DNA of 64,000 nucleotides from Trichobilharzia regenti (taxonomy: Eukaryota; Platyhelminthes; Trematoda; Strigeidida; Schistosomatidae), in assembly GCA_944472135.2 (NCBI GenBank), contig OX235262.1, forward strand, positions 83,798,903-83,862,902, read 5' to 3'. Of the stretch, positions 43,601-56,636 are shown piece after piece (position 1 is the first letter of the stretch; every line of letters begins with the position of its first letter). The translations under genes were made by a program, and so were the position numbers. The notes under the pieces are model-generated. The model worked only from the letters and a program-made list of their open reading frames with translations. It did not search any database and had not been told where the DNA came from.

Positions 43601-46314
43601 ATCAACATATGATATCATGTATTTATTCCCCTTTATGAATTTAACATATTGTCGTGGATGTTGTTATAAGCAGGTAGAATGTTAGTAACTGTACGATACT
43701 GTAGTTCTTAATTCTTTGAATTTAACTCATGCACACCTACTTTACAACGTCGGCAGTCATCACACTGTCTTGGAGTGTATTTCTAAAAGTACAAAATTAA
43801 CACTAAACACGCCTATTTTAGAAAATTATACCCTACTGAAACTTTCATCTGGTTTTCAAAACTTTATATAAGTAAGAATTTGGCGTTCTGGTCAAAGAAG
43901 GCTGGTTGTCCCTGAAAGGAAACAAGCATGTGAACTGACAAGTGCACATAGTTACTATATAGCGGAGACTGGAGTGATCACAAAGAGCATCTGAAATGAT
44001 TATCACAATGGGAATTCATATTTTCATGGGGATAATAACAATAATACTAACGGGGCAAGAGTAAACAATAGACACTAAAGTTATATGACCTTGATTTGAC
44101 CAATCAGATAGCTCAGCATTACAAATGGTTTCTAGTCATAATCCTCTTTGAAAGTGTCTCCTAGATTTGGTTTTTGACTTCTCTGTAGATAGTGTGTTGA
44201 TAGGGAAGAATATAACATGCATGTGTGGAGGGGTAATAACTCTGGAAAAGAGTTGCCGGACTGTTGATGGTTATACATTCAGATGCAACCACATTATACG
44301 AGGAAGTCTGTATAAGTTCGTAAGTCGTGTATAACTGGTGATTTTTTAAGCACTTTCTTCTCGAAATCAAAGCTCTCCGTTAGTAGCATATTGCGTATAT
44401 GCAACCAGTATCTGCTACAACTGGAGGAATAGCGAATACATTGGTTTGATATGTCTATAACCACTTCTATGAGAATCTGGGACCAGTTTTCGCAGCATAT
44501 TACAGTTATATACCCTATTTGATTCATTTTTATTACAAATATCGTAGATACACTTCTTTGTAAATTAAGTACCACTTTTCGCCTAGAAGAATCTGATTGG
44601 CTGCTCCAAGGCCGTATGAAGTTAGTGTTTATTCTTTACTGTTGCCACTAACGGTGTTAGTAGCTTTACTCTAAACAATATTTCTACGCAATTTAAAATT
44701 CTCAGCATATTTTACAATATTACATCTAACGCTTTCTTCATATTCGATATTTGGGTTAATTACAGAACTATATGATATTTACATCAGTAATAAATTGCTA
44801 AAAACAGTAGGAGAAATGACAACCACACATTATTGACAGCAAAAATGTGAATAGTCCCTAATCTACCATTGAGAAGTAAGTCAGTAACTTTGAACCTAAT
44901 ACTTCATTTCTCACAATAAAGCTTGCCAGAATAGAGATCATCAATTCTGTGAATTTAGTCTTTCAAGCATATAGTGTCTAGAAATTGCTTTTTATCCTAA
45001 ATGGTGAGTTTTGAGTAGAGAGAATGTTCAGAGTCATATTGAATTACGAAGTCTAATTTCTTGTATGAACTGTATGAAATGTCTATAAACAATGACGTCA
45101 GAGATTTGGCTTAGAGGCACATTGCCAGCTCTCGCACTAGCTTTCAGTACTGTTTGTAGTAAAACAGTCTTTTTTAAGTACCATAGGCAAGAATAAAGAA
45201 TACAGTTGAATAAGAAAAATTCAAGAGTTAACGAATTTCACAAGCAAAGGCTGGAATATACCACCTACTTTATAAAGAATATTAGAGGAAATATTTTTCT
45301 GAGAATCACCGGAATGCGAAATGTCTAGGAAAAATCAGAAGAAGATAAACTTTAGCTAAGTTTCTACTTCAGTATCCTGTATATTGCAAGAGTACTGAGC
45401 ATTAATCGGTACATATAAACTGCATCCACATTCAGAAGTGAAATTAACAGTCTAAAATCTTGAGACTTTTTAACTGGCTAATTTTTAATAAATGGCTATT
45501 CATTCAGTCAAGGTACTTAACAAGACTAGTTTTATCCAAAGGAAGTAAGTCATGCAAAAACAAAGAAAAAAGAAAAGTGGATAGAATAACACCCTGAGGG
45601 ACGTAAGCTTCGTTAGGTAATTAAGTTGAGCGTGAATCAAAGCTTCAGAAGAAAAAAAAGTATAGTTTGGTAACACTAAAGAGTTAGGAGACAAAATAAG
45701 ATTTAAACGATGAGAAAATGGTTGATTAAATGTTGTAGTTAATAGTTATTTATCGTATATATATATTAGACAAAAGAATTAAGTTGAGTTTTATTTCTCT
45801 ATTACGAGATATCTTCAACTCTAGGCAAGAGGTGAATGCAAATTCCGCTATAGAACTTCTCATTACTTTTAAAATCGTTATCATTATCTCCATCATAATT
45901 ACGACAAATTGTGATATCCTTAAATATGTTAGTATCTTACTGACAAATTACTTTTACTGATTCATAATTTATACTTTCTTGTGGCTCTTAGTACAAACTA
46001 CTGTAATTATTTATCCATATAGTAATACGCATCTACAGAACTTTAGAGACGAATTCTTGAATACACTGATTTATCATAACTGACTGACTATCAGCTAAAC
46101 TGAGATGAGTAGGTTCCGGTATCTGAAGATCTGAAGACAGATATTTGTCAGTAAAACTGGATGGTGGTGACACTGTGTATCGTGGATCTACGCAGATCAA
46201 GATACATGGGCCAATAGAACTAACTGCAGATCCTGTATTCACTTATAGGACGAAGTTACCCATTGAAGAAATTATTTTAAGAATTCAGTTATACCTTTAA
46301 TCTACTATCTTTAA
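43601..46314. other. Long AT-rich stretch without recognised gene
   Basis: No retroelement, tRNA-like or hammerhead motif was recognised over about 2.7 kb. Short minus-strand frames at 44294-44575 and 46033-46242 lack domains. Confidence 0.4.
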
Positions 46315-47450
46315 ATTTTAAGGCAGAATATTCAGACAAACAGAAGGTGTAGCAATGGGATCACCAATATCCCTTATAGTAGCAGATATATTTATGGATA
46401 GCTGAGAAAATAGTGCTCTTAATACATTTAATCCTACTCCAAAAATATAGTGGAGATATGTGGATGACACTTACACACTGTGTTAAAAACAGAACATATC
46501 TCTAGCTTCTTGACACATATAAACTCACTAGTGGAGGAAATGAAATTCACATTTAAAATCGGAAAATGAACAGGGAGAATTAGCTATGTTAGACTATAAA
46601 ATAAAACGAATAGAAGAAGATAAACTGCACACTAGTGTTTATAAAGGGCCAAAGCATTCTAATAGATACTTAGACTTTAATTCATCTCATCCGTTAACTG
46701 TTGGGGCAGGCTTAGTGAAATATCTAACAAACCGAGCAGTAGCACTAAGTAGTACAAAAAGACCTAAATGACGGAAAAAAAAACAGATAGAAGAAGCGTT
46801 GGTATCAAATAACCATCGTATAAATTCCACTAGGAAGATCGAAAAAGGCCAAAAGAGAAATAAAAATAACTGTGAAACTAGTAATAATAACATAATTAAG
46901 AGAGAATATAAGTCATCCACCGTTGTATCATGTACGGAGAGGACATCCGAGACCCTGCGTTGGATTCTGAATAGAGCACGAATTGGAGTGGCATTCAAAC
47001 CTACAAACTCACTCAGGGACAAGCTCTGTAGGTTAAAGGACCCTGTTGACCCAATTAGACAAAATAATATTATTTACAAAATACCCTGCAATGACTGTGA
47101 GTCAGGTTGACTACATGTGTCAAAGTAGTAGGTTAGGGGTATTCAGACTGTCCAAACATAAGAATTTAGCCAAGCTAAGAATGGTTGACCTCGAGAAGAT
47201 AAGTAATTTAGAAAAAAGCTCAGCAATTGCACTGCATGCATTAACACACAACCACACAATAGGATGGGAGAGGGTTAAAATTTTAAAAAGTAATCTAGGT
47301 AGGCGGAGAGAGAGATTCTTTACTGAATACTTGTTCATCCAGTTTATACACCCAACGCATGCAATAGGAATGACTCACCACTCATACCGGAAATATGGAG
47401 ATTACTACTACCAATCGAATCAACTGATGAGAAATAATGAAATTATATAA
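46315..47450 (+). pseudogene. PLE-D: RT palm to GIY-YIG, multiple breaks
   Basis: Starts at FRQTEGVAMGSPISLIVADI. The catalytic WRYVDDTYTL is intact (about 46451). AMLDYKIKRIEEDKLHTSVY and RYLDFNSSHPL follow, then DPIRQNNIIYKIPCNDCESG. After a frameshift the endonuclease continues as CQSSRLGVFRLSKHKNLAKL and ends near GRRRERFFTEYLFIQ. The YIG tyrosine region is damaged at the frameshift. Sequence differs markedly from PLE-1/2, so this is another PLE lineage. The N-terminal RT part is absent. Confidence 0.85.
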
Positions 47451-48065
47451 ATGAAGTTAGAAAGTTGTGTGAGTAACAAGATATGATTATGAGCAGCTAT
47501 AAATTGTACTCGAAACGCCATCAGTAAACATTACTGTATAACACTGTGAAACTTTATCAAAAACAAATCTTACCCATAGTGCAATTACACTCTACCACAG
47601 TGCACAAGTTTTATTCTTATATCATAGATTCTACCTCATCATCTATATGATAACGTGTTTTCTTCTTGACCTGATGGTACTGAATTCAATTCTTAATAGT
47701 ACTTATAGTCCGCACTGCTAGAAGGGGAAGCTAAGATGAAGCAAGTGCTCAAGTGGCCCTAAATTTCAGTTACTTCCCAACAGGTGTCAGTTTCTGACGA
47801 GATCTAACTTGATACGAAATTACTTTTGGGGAAATATCTGAAAAATGTGTTGCCACAGTCGGAAAAGTGATTCCACCGGGTGCTGTCTTGGTTGTTCCTT
47901 CTGCTGAAAAACTACTTAGATTAAAAGTATCTTTATCTGACGACTCGAATCTATACTGAAGCAAAGTCAGATTAATTTTCTATCTATCTATCTACCAGAA
48001 TTTGAAAGGAATACTTTCTAAACTATTGAAAACATTTATATATATATATTAATTGGTCTAAATGT
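47451..48065. other. AT-rich stretch without recognised gene
   Basis: Includes a CTAT-type tract at 47979-47993. A 64-codon minus-strand frame at 47770-47964 is not recognised. Confidence 0.4.
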
Positions 48066-48079
48066 ATGTGTGTACTTAT

Positions 48080-49130
48080 GTGTGTACTCGAATTCATGCA
48101 GCCAGGTGGGGCTTATGGCGAGTTGCCATCTGAAGTGGTGACGACTAGTGGTGTCCGTCAGGGATGCCGATTATCTCCATTACTATTCAATTTAATCATA
48201 GATATACTAATGGATTTAACCCTAACTCATTTCAGAGACTCAGGGATTGACTTGTTACTAGGAAATAATCTCGTTAGCTTAGAATATGCAGACGACATAG
48301 GCCTTCTAGGCGAGGACGCTGACAAAATGCAGAGTCTTCTGAACACCTTGAGCTGCAATCTACGAATGTTTGGAGTGCGATTCGCTCCTGCCAAATGTAA
48401 GATGATGTTACAGGACCGAACCACACCGACTCCTAGATTAGAAATAGGAAGTGGAATGGTAGAGCACGTTGACCGCCTAACTTATTTAGGAAGTACCATC
48501 AGCCCCAACGGGTTGATCTCTGACGAAATCTCAGCACTGACACAGAGGGCTAGTTTCGCATATGCCAATTTACGCCGTCTCTATCGTAGATGTGATATCC
48601 GGCTGCCTATCGACCACAGGGCCTATGTACTACTCAGCAGTTCCCTTCATCCTCCTTTATGGCTAGCTATGAGACCTGGATATTGAGATTGAAAGACATG
48701 AAAAAACTAGCTCTCTTCGATCACAGGTGCCTGCGTTTTATCTTTCGTGTGAGGTGGTATAGTAAGGTGAGGAATATTGAGGTTAGGCGTCGAGTTCTAG
48801 GTAAGGAGGGAAATCAATCGACGAGGATGTGAAGTCACATCGATCGAGATGGTCAGGGTATGTGTTACGTATGCCTAGTCATAGTCTTTCTCGACAGGCA
48901 ATGTTAGCTGTCTGACATAGGGTCAATCTGGAAAAGAGCTAATGGCGGTCAAACCGAAACATGGCGCCAGTCAACGAAGTTCACAATAGTTAGTTTAAGC
49001 CTCGTAGGAAGATGTAGACTTCCTGGTTGGGGTCCTCAGGACGGTAAAAACCAATGGTTGGAAACAATTGGTGACATGGCTCAAAATCGTTCTCAGTGGC
49101 CATCGCAGATGCATTCACTCCTTGTAACTT
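48080..49130 (+). pseudogene. LINE RT 3' half with intact YADD
   Basis: VTTSGVRQGCRLSPLLFNLI and SLEYADDIGLLGEDADKMQS show RT motifs with catalytic YADD intact (about 48285). HVDRLTYLGSTISPNG is the typical thumb landmark. The frame breaks near 48670; downstream pieces read YETWILRLKDMKKLALFDHR and VLRMPSHSLSRQAMLAV. The endonuclease and N-terminal RT are missing. It groups by eye with the fragment at 7944-8835. Confidence 0.85.
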
Positions 49131-50591
49131 ATAATTTCCAACGAAACTATATTGTTCTTCGTTATTACTACTTTTGTCCCATATTCCTGTCTACTGTCTC
49201 TATTATGCATTTCTTCTACTTTCTTCTCTTGCTTTGTGTGCTACAAGGAGGGAGTGTGGCGACTTGAACTGCTGTACATTGGTGCAAAGTTCTATGTCAA
49301 AAAACAAACAGACAGAAAGAAATATGTAATATTTTAATTATTCGTATACAGATATTACTAGCTACAAGCTAATTCAATTTCTTTCAGAAGTAAACAAAGT
49401 ATCTTCGAAACAAATGTCAAGTATTTAAAGAAAATTCACTGCCTTTCTTAGGGGGACGCTACCTTTAACATTCTTAGGAATTTGTTAAATATAGAACCTT
49501 TTTTTCAAAGAGAGCTGTTCTGGAAAAGGTAGGTTAAGTCATCTGCAGTCTGTTTTAATTTAACCCCTTTAAATCTCAGTTTATTCTTAAGCAGTAGTTG
49601 AAATTCGCCAAATCTTGTTAATTTACCGTATGTTGTAGAGTGCTGATATCAAAGGCTAATTATCTGGTCGCATATCTTGTGTATAATGCGGTGTACTTTT
49701 CATATTAGCGTATGCGTAATATATCAAACAAACTCTGATGAGCGAAAATTTGTACTTATAACTTTAGACAGTGACGGAAAAGCATGAGTAAAGTCTTTCA
49801 CTCGGCTGTTCACTTTTGAAGAGTCACATTTAGTCTGAAAACTAGTCTATAATTATATCTTTGACGGAAATTGAAGTTGCTGCGTATTACAAATAAAAGA
49901 TTTCCTTAATTTTCGAAGTTTGTAATTATTGCATAAAAGACGGTATTGTTTGATTTGACATCTTTTTGTTGAAATTACTGCTGCAGAACTTGACAATGAT
50001 AAAAACCTCAAAGAAGGATTTGGTGAGAGGCGTTTTCATTGTAGGACAATGAATAACAGATTCATCTGACAGAATACACTCTTTACACTGCAGTGAATTC
50101 CCCTAATAACGATTACTAAGACTGTTCTTCGTCTTGGCTTTATGATTCACTTGTCGGCATCTGTTCAGTGACAACTTGTGATAATCGAAATCCAAGAATT
50201 TTGAAGTGAACGCGGGAACTGCCCTAACGCGTTCTTCTGTATATCTTGCCAAACTTCCCAGAGTCACATACAATCCAAAATCATTCCAACAATATCAAGA
50301 AGAGATTTTGAGGGATAGAATTTGTAGTACTATTCAGCAATAATTACATAAATTAACTAGGAATCAGTAAGAGTAATGCTGAAAAAGTGGGATGATAATT
50401 GTGTCTGTAAGAGTCAAAAAGATCAGAACACATTTCCTGCAAACAGTTTAAGGTCAAGTAGTCACTACACCGTGTAAAGTTGAACTCATTCATAATAAAA
50501 GTTGTGAAACAAGCAACCATTGTCAATACGGTCACACAACGCTGAAAATCGACTATTCACCGAGGGATTTCACCCAAAAATATTATTATTA
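49131..50591. other. AT-rich stretch without recognised gene
   Basis: Nothing recognised in either strand. Confidence 0.4.
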
Positions 50592-51520
50592 TAATTGTTC
50601 CCTTGGGTTCCTAGTGGAACATAGGGCTTCAACTGCACATCTCCACTTGCTCCTGTCTTCTGCTCTACTTTTCACCTGCATCCATGTATGTTGGTTCATA
50701 CTGTTGCAACTCCTCTTCACACGATCTCCTCCATGTCACCCTTACACTGAAGTCCCACTCGCCGCTTGCTTCCCTTTCGGCCTGGTTCCACTCGAGCAAT
50801 GGCCTGACGCGCGCGCGATGTCACCCAGCCGCCTACTCAGCGAACGAGTGTGCGATCCACTCCTGTCCACTTCCTCCTGCATATTTGATGGTTGTCGATT
50901 GATTGGTTCTTGTTTTGTTTGTTCCCAGCCATAAATTCTTCTTGTTGGTGATTCTTTCCGGCCCAGCCACGCCCGGCCATCTGATCTTCAGTATAGATCC
51001 AGCGAAGACAGTTGTTGGTTGATGAAGGTCTGGTCTGAAACAGGCTGTTGGAAATATTCTTTGTGACCCGCCCGTCCGCCAAGTTTCTGATCGATCCGTA
51101 TAGAAGAAGTGACTGACTTGACGTTGTTTGTATTGAAAATCTGACAGAATTTTGTTGTTGATGCTGGCTGAGTGACGAAGATTTCCAGATTGGTTGTTTC
51201 AGGTTGGTTGATGAATGTGTTCCTCGCCTGCACTCCCGATTCTCGCTCGATTTGACTGACATCCTCGTCCGTTCCAATTGCCTGTAGTTGAGACAATGCT
51301 CAATGCTAGATAAGTGAGTGAATGAAGTCACTAACCTCTTTCAAATCCCTCCCGTTGATGGTGATTGGCGCTGGATGTTGGTGGTGATGTTGTGGTTGTT
51401 GGTCGGTTGTTTTCATCGCCTCCGTCTTGTATATGTTCACCTGGAGTCAGTCCTGTCTTCTTTGGCTGCTTCTTCGACCAGTTTTTTGGGTTTTCGTTTG
51501 TAAGTTTTCGATTTTTTATG
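50592..51520 (-). pseudogene. RTE-b 3' end, second direct copy
   Basis: Same content and orientation as 40725-41670, with the same frameshift after KKTGL and a TTATTATTATAATTG tail near 50582-50597. Differences are scattered substitutions and a 3-base length change in the CAACAACAA tract. Confidence 0.85.
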
Positions 51521-52440
51521 ACATCAAAAATATTTCCCCACATTAATTACTATTTGATGTTATTTGAGCTATCCCCAGTAATAATATATTCCGTAATTTA
51601 AATATGAGTTTAGTGAAATTCGGATTGTTCCATACTTTTAGCCGCAATACCTTAGAATAAAAACAATTCACGCATAGTGAGTTCATTATTTATCAGGCCA
51701 TATATCTCAACTACAGTCAATCCTTTGTGATCAGTGTATTCACCTCTGGCATAACTCATAAAACTCATCATACATCAGTTTTCATCTGAAGAAGCTGAAA
51801 ACCCAGTTTCTGGTTTTCCATCCTAAAACAACTGTTCAGTTTAATGTATTGGAGACTGTTTTTGCAATATGTGTACTAATAGATTCAGGTTTCATAGCTG
51901 TCATGTAAATAAAACTGTTTTCTAGTATACTCTTTCATTATATGTTAATTATACGTCCTTCTCTGTTATTTGAATGATTTATCGTGTCTCTTCATCGGTA
52001 GGAAGTGAAGACAACTTGCTTCTCATAGTTTGTAATGCTTAGCATTGTACCATTTTTTCAGTCATCTAAGTCGAAGTAATTAATTCATCCTTGTCGTACG
52101 TTTATTTTACCAATATGCGTTGTATTGGAAGTGGATATACCATATTCATTATATGCGAAAGTCCTTAAGGATAGAGATGACTGTATGTTTTAGCTTTTAG
52201 TGTTACTTTTACATCTTATTTGACGTAAAAGGTATAATTCTTTGAACGAAAACAGCCTTATATTCGATTGTGATACGAAATTACCTTTCACGTCATTTGT
52301 AGTGGATATGATGAAATCAATATTAATAATTGTGAACGCTATGAATATCTTTGTGTCAGTGCAGCTTAAAAAGGGGAAGAGGGATACCTAAGTAGTTAGC
52401 ACGACTTCATTATTAGACCAGTTAAGCAGAAAAAATAGAC
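51521..52440. other. AT-rich stretch without recognised gene
   Basis: Nothing recognised. Confidence 0.4.
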
Positions 52441-52560
52441 CATTGGATTCCATCCCAGTGGCTGAATGTTCAATGAGTTCCCCCTTCTAACCTGAAGATT
52501 CTGGAGTTAAATCTCTAGTGGGATGGGTAATAGGTACGTACTACTTTAGATTCTCAAAAA
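52441..52560 (+). repeat. SINE-A tRNA-like head fragment
   Basis: CATCCCAGTGGCTGAATGTTC and GGAGTTAAATCTCTAGTGGG are the box A and degraded box B regions; the hammerhead is lost beyond ATTCTCAAAA. Confidence 0.6.
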
Positions 52561-52810
52561 TACAGAAGAAGCAAATGTCAAACACTCTCTGGTTCTCAGT
52601 GGTTCTCCAAATGCAATAACTTCTTAATAAAACTCCACAACGTTTTGCTTTCCCGACTTTGAAGAAAAGATCCAATGTGCCATCTTTAAAATAATAAGAA
52701 CCATTGGTGTTTAAATGCGTGCGATTTACTACTTTTAACATCTAAAATGTCCGGAATCCTTGGGATAAGATTTAATTTTTTACGAAAAAGAAAAAGGGAT
52801 GGAGTTTTTT

Positions 52811-53115
52811 CACTAGTGACCGGCTTTATTCAGGTAGTGACTTAGGGTTCTAGTGGGAAGCCGTGACCAGTATGGTATGGCAGGTGGAAGTCACCTTCGA
52901 GACCCGGTGGCTGATGAATGGTCCATGAACTCGCTAGCCTTGTAACCAGAAGCTTCTAGGTTCGAACCCTGGTGTGTGCTTACTGATGAAGAGTCGCAAA
53001 CTAGGACGAAAAAGTTGGCTCTCCAGCACTCCCTGGAGGTTTTCCAATGGTTCTCTGAGTAATATCAACTCACGATGAAATCCTCCGACCAATCAAACAA
53101 AATTCATACAAAAAC
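52811..53115 (+). repeat. SINE-A with hammerhead
   Basis: The leader is internally shortened (GTGACCGGCTTTATTCAGGT; GGGTTCTAGTGGGAAGCCGT). The head is clear (GTGGCTGATGAATGGTCCAT; GGTTCGAACCCTGG). The hammerhead near 52980-53030 has core ATGAAGA, a GTCG change in stem II, and GAAA, with an enlarged stem III (AAAGTTGGCTCTC). The tail is complete to CCGACCAATCAAAC. Confidence 0.8.
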
Positions 53116-53890
53116 CAATAATTTAAAATTCATTTTGCTTGATATTTCAGTACTGAAGAAAAATAAAGCCTCCAAAGCTATTTTTTCCACGCACATTTTT
53201 CATTAAAACAGTCGGAAAGAGTCAATTATGAACTCAGATAACAGTAAATACTATATTTTGCAGAGAAAAAAGCATAACAGTCCTCGAGCATGAATACCAT
53301 TCTTAGTGTAACGCTTATGATGTTAGAAAGTGATCGAGAACCATTGAAACTTTGTACAAAATAACAGGCTAAATGACAAAAAATGTAATATACTGCCTAT
53401 TGGTGAGAGATAATATGTGACAAAACACACACACATATGCCATCGATGAACAACGAAACCTTCGTGGGAAAAGCATTATTTATCAAGAAAATTTACAAGA
53501 CTTGTTGGTGGCGTCCATCTAAAAAAATTGGTTAAAATTTAGGTTCTTTTGGTACTTCTTCGAGAATATGTATTACAAAGTGCTCATGTACTAACAGGTT
53601 AAAGTATAATACATGTTAACTTGAACAGTCATCGATCATTTACCCTGAAGAAAACATTGTAACAGAAAACAGGATATCATTAGTAGGTGACATAGATCAC
53701 TAATGAATAACTTTAACATGGTATCCTTTGGTGGTCTATCAGCCTGTCACTTTAAGAATGAAAACAACCGAATTTTTGGATTTCAGGTTCACTATACGTT
53801 AACGTACATAATTATATTCTGCAAAAAGTCTACCTTAAATACATTATCTAAGATTTAGAAGTGTAAAATCCTGAATATCTTCCATACAGT
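53116..53890. other. AT-rich stretch without recognised gene
   Basis: Nothing recognised; a short CA tract at 53427-53436. Confidence 0.4.
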
Positions 53891-53961
53891 TTTATCAGTC
53901 TTTCATTATAATAAAGGTTTATGTATTTCCCAATGAATGAAAAACGAAACGGTATTGTTTT

Positions 53962-54007
53962 TACTGACGTTTCGCTATTTAATGCTACTAATAGCTTTCT
54001 CAAAGTA
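53962..54007 (-). ncRNA. Hammerhead-like motif in PLE-C terminal repeat
   Basis: Homologue of 312-357: TACT/AGTA stem I, GCTATT/AATAGC stem II and intact GAAA followed by CGTC, but the first core half reads TTGAGAA. Inactive as written. Confidence 0.4.
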
Positions 54008-54477
54008 TTATTAAACCGGAATTTACAAAATGTCATCACATATATAACAAAGAGTTAAGAGGTGAGAAAATAGACTTAGGTCAAGTTAAAGGGACATATT
54101 GAAAGTCAAAGTAGCAATGAAGATCACTAAACCAAATAACAAAGGTAATAGTGCGTCTCTTATGATGTCAAAGTAAAGTTTACTAACTTGATCATCGTTC
54201 GTCAGTCTGAGGTCATTTCCCGTTGTCAAGTTGGTCAGTTGGTATCGATAACAAAACCAAGTGCAGATTGTTGGATTTGATCAGTGTGTAAAATTATAAA
54301 GCAGTGTGTGTTTACACAGTGAACTTGCTTATCACATTCATGTTGATTTTGTCACTTCATGGGGGAGGGGAGGGAGATGTTTTAATCAGGTCAGATTCTG
54401 TTTTATTCTATCATTCCTATTCAGGCAATTTGGCTTCCACTTGATATGAATTGCTTCTGATATTAGATGTTCGCACC

Positions 54478-54815
54478 AAGCGAGTGCTTCAACAATCTGG
54501 GAAAGACCAGTCGCCAATTCTCGACACTTCAAACAGTTTCAGTGTGTTTGTGGCAGCAAACACATAAGTCGTACGGAAAGGCGGTTGTCGACTCGCATGA
54601 TGAAGCATTTGCCAAAATGGTTGAAAACGGCTGAGTGCAAAGTGTTAAGGTCCTCAATAACAAAACATCTTGTGGACTACGGATATGATATCGACGCGGT
54701 CAAGTCATTCACCATTGTCAGCAAACAAAGAAACAAGAAGATGCTTGCAATTGCAGAGGCTTGTGCAATTCGAGTTTATAAACCAGGTCTCTGTATACAA
54801 AAGAGATGGTCGTGA
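54478..54815 (+). pseudogene. PLE-C GIY-YIG C-terminal fragment
   Basis: RVLQQSGKDQSPILDTSN is followed by a small deletion and frame change, then CGSKHISRTERRLSTRMMKH and KWLKTAECKVLRSSITKHLV. The YIG motif reads HIS and the EH pair reads KH. Close to 5700-6095 but independently damaged. Confidence 0.8.
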
Positions 54816-55427
54816 CTCTGAATCTACCAAGGTAATACGTTTTACTTATTATTCTCTACTTGTTATTACTAGTGTTCTACCTCGTCTTCTTCTTCTTCTT
54901 CTTATTGTTATTATTATTATCATTATTGATTCATTTAAAATTATGTTTCATCAGCAAGATTATCTTAACTCACTTCAACACTATTATTATTGTTATTATA
55001 ACTGTTACCATTGATATTACTCTGTATGCAATTCTTGTTATATTCTCTAATAACTAATTGGTTATCTAATTGATGTAATTGAAGCGTAATGCAATTTATC
55101 TTAATTTTGATCTCTCATACTCTCTCTCCCCTTATCTATTTGAACATGACCAGGAAAACATTCGCACGTGTCTTTCTGCATAATTAAGTCAATGTAGTTT
55201 GTTTACTTATCAGTCTTATATCTCCCAATGTAATTTCAAAAGTATATATATCCGTGTATGTAGAGTATTCAGCTGACGAGTTCTACCGAAATTTGATGAA
55301 TTCATTAAATGATCCTGCTTTATTAACCTTTATTGCTTGTTTTGAATATCATATACCCAGTGCCCGAAATTTTTTCAAACCGTTAAAAGTGAACTTGGTT
55401 TGGACATACATAATTTATCAGTCTTTC

Positions 55428-56636
55428 TTAATGATTTAGTGTGAACCGATTAAGCATAATGTGACAGTAAGTCAAATACAATGACACAGGAATGTCAACG
55501 CTTCGAATCTTAGTCAAGGCATTCAAACTGTCCCGGTCATAGACAGACAGGCTGGCCACCATTATAGTGCTCTAAACAAAGGATCCTCTCCTGTTACAAG
55601 CCTTATATCTATCACCATCAGCGAATTCACTTGTTTGCACAACAGAAACTATCCACTTAGGTGCATGTGATTTCAAAAGCTTATCACGTCTTACTTTTTT
55701 TTAAAGAAAAGATAATATTAAAAATCTAATGGATTCTTTAAATGCATCTAATGGAATTGAAAACACATGTGAACAATTATCTGTATATTCTCACACGATA
55801 GATTTTGAAATTCTCTTTGAAATTTTATTCATGTGTGTTCTAGTCTGATTGTGTTCTGAAGAAGTGTGTTTTACCCTGATACTTGTAGTAGAGGTTTTTT
55901 ATCCAACAAACTACTATAGAGAAGTGAGACGATATTTATCGAAATAAAAGTGTTAAGAAGCGTAATTATTGTTTGTATATTATGGTGTGTGTATCGAAAT
56001 CTTTTCAGGAGAGTAAAAACAGTTTTTGGGCTATGTAACAAAATGTAGTAGATAATGTTTAGACAGGTGTTTGTTTATTATTTCAAATCCAAAAGCAAAC
56101 AAGGAAGGTGGGAACTTACAACACTCTGTCTTCGCTCTTAACCATTCAAGTTTTTCATTTCGCTTAGAGTAATGGGTTAATTAATTAAACGTAATCTGTT
56201 AAGAGTTAAGTTTGCTTTACAACCTATTCATGTAATGAATAATTCAGCACAAAGTGTTGAGGATAATGACGCTAAAAAATGCGAACACAGGGGATGGCAA
56301 AGTGATCAACTAGAGATGTTTTCATATGAACTGTGATCAAGATTTAACCGGATAGTTGCAAAATAATTGAACACTGAGTGAGAAATACACATTTATAAAG
56401 TTATATTTGATAAGACTAAGCTTTTACAGAAAGGTTTTGGTTCATATAATGAAAGACTGACTGCAGAAGTCCTACATATATGGGTGAATCCCAGCAGTTT
56501 GAATAGACATGAAGGTTTGATGTTAGCTGATGCACAGCAAATCCTGACTAATAAATAAAATTTGATATGTATGAACAAGTAGTCACACTTGGTCAAATTC
56601 CCGATTGTCTACGTCTTCTTATGGAGAGAATAACAA
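55428..56636. other. AT-rich stretch without recognised gene
   Basis: Nothing recognised. Confidence 0.4.

Larger units (their letters stand above)
53891..55427 (+). mobile_element. PLE-C copy with 14-bp target duplication
   Basis: TTTATCAGTCTTTC occurs exactly at 53891-53904 and 55414-55427. Inside, the terminal unit (53905-54475) is joined directly to a C-terminal coding fragment (54478-54815), a 3' region with CTT and ATT microsatellites (54885-54930), and finally, at about 55345-55413, an inverted copy of the terminal-unit start seen at 190-265. Boundaries are therefore secure. A terminal repeat fused to a truncated body and ending in an inverted piece is typical of Penelope-like insertions. 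Confidence 0.88.

Noticed and set aside
44161..44575. Two overlapping minus-strand ORFs as exons
   Set aside because: No domain, no splice context and composition like the surrounding AT-rich DNA.
54880..54935. CTT/ATT tract as a regulatory polypyrimidine element
   Set aside because: It is part of the PLE-C 3' region, which carries microsatellites in both copies.
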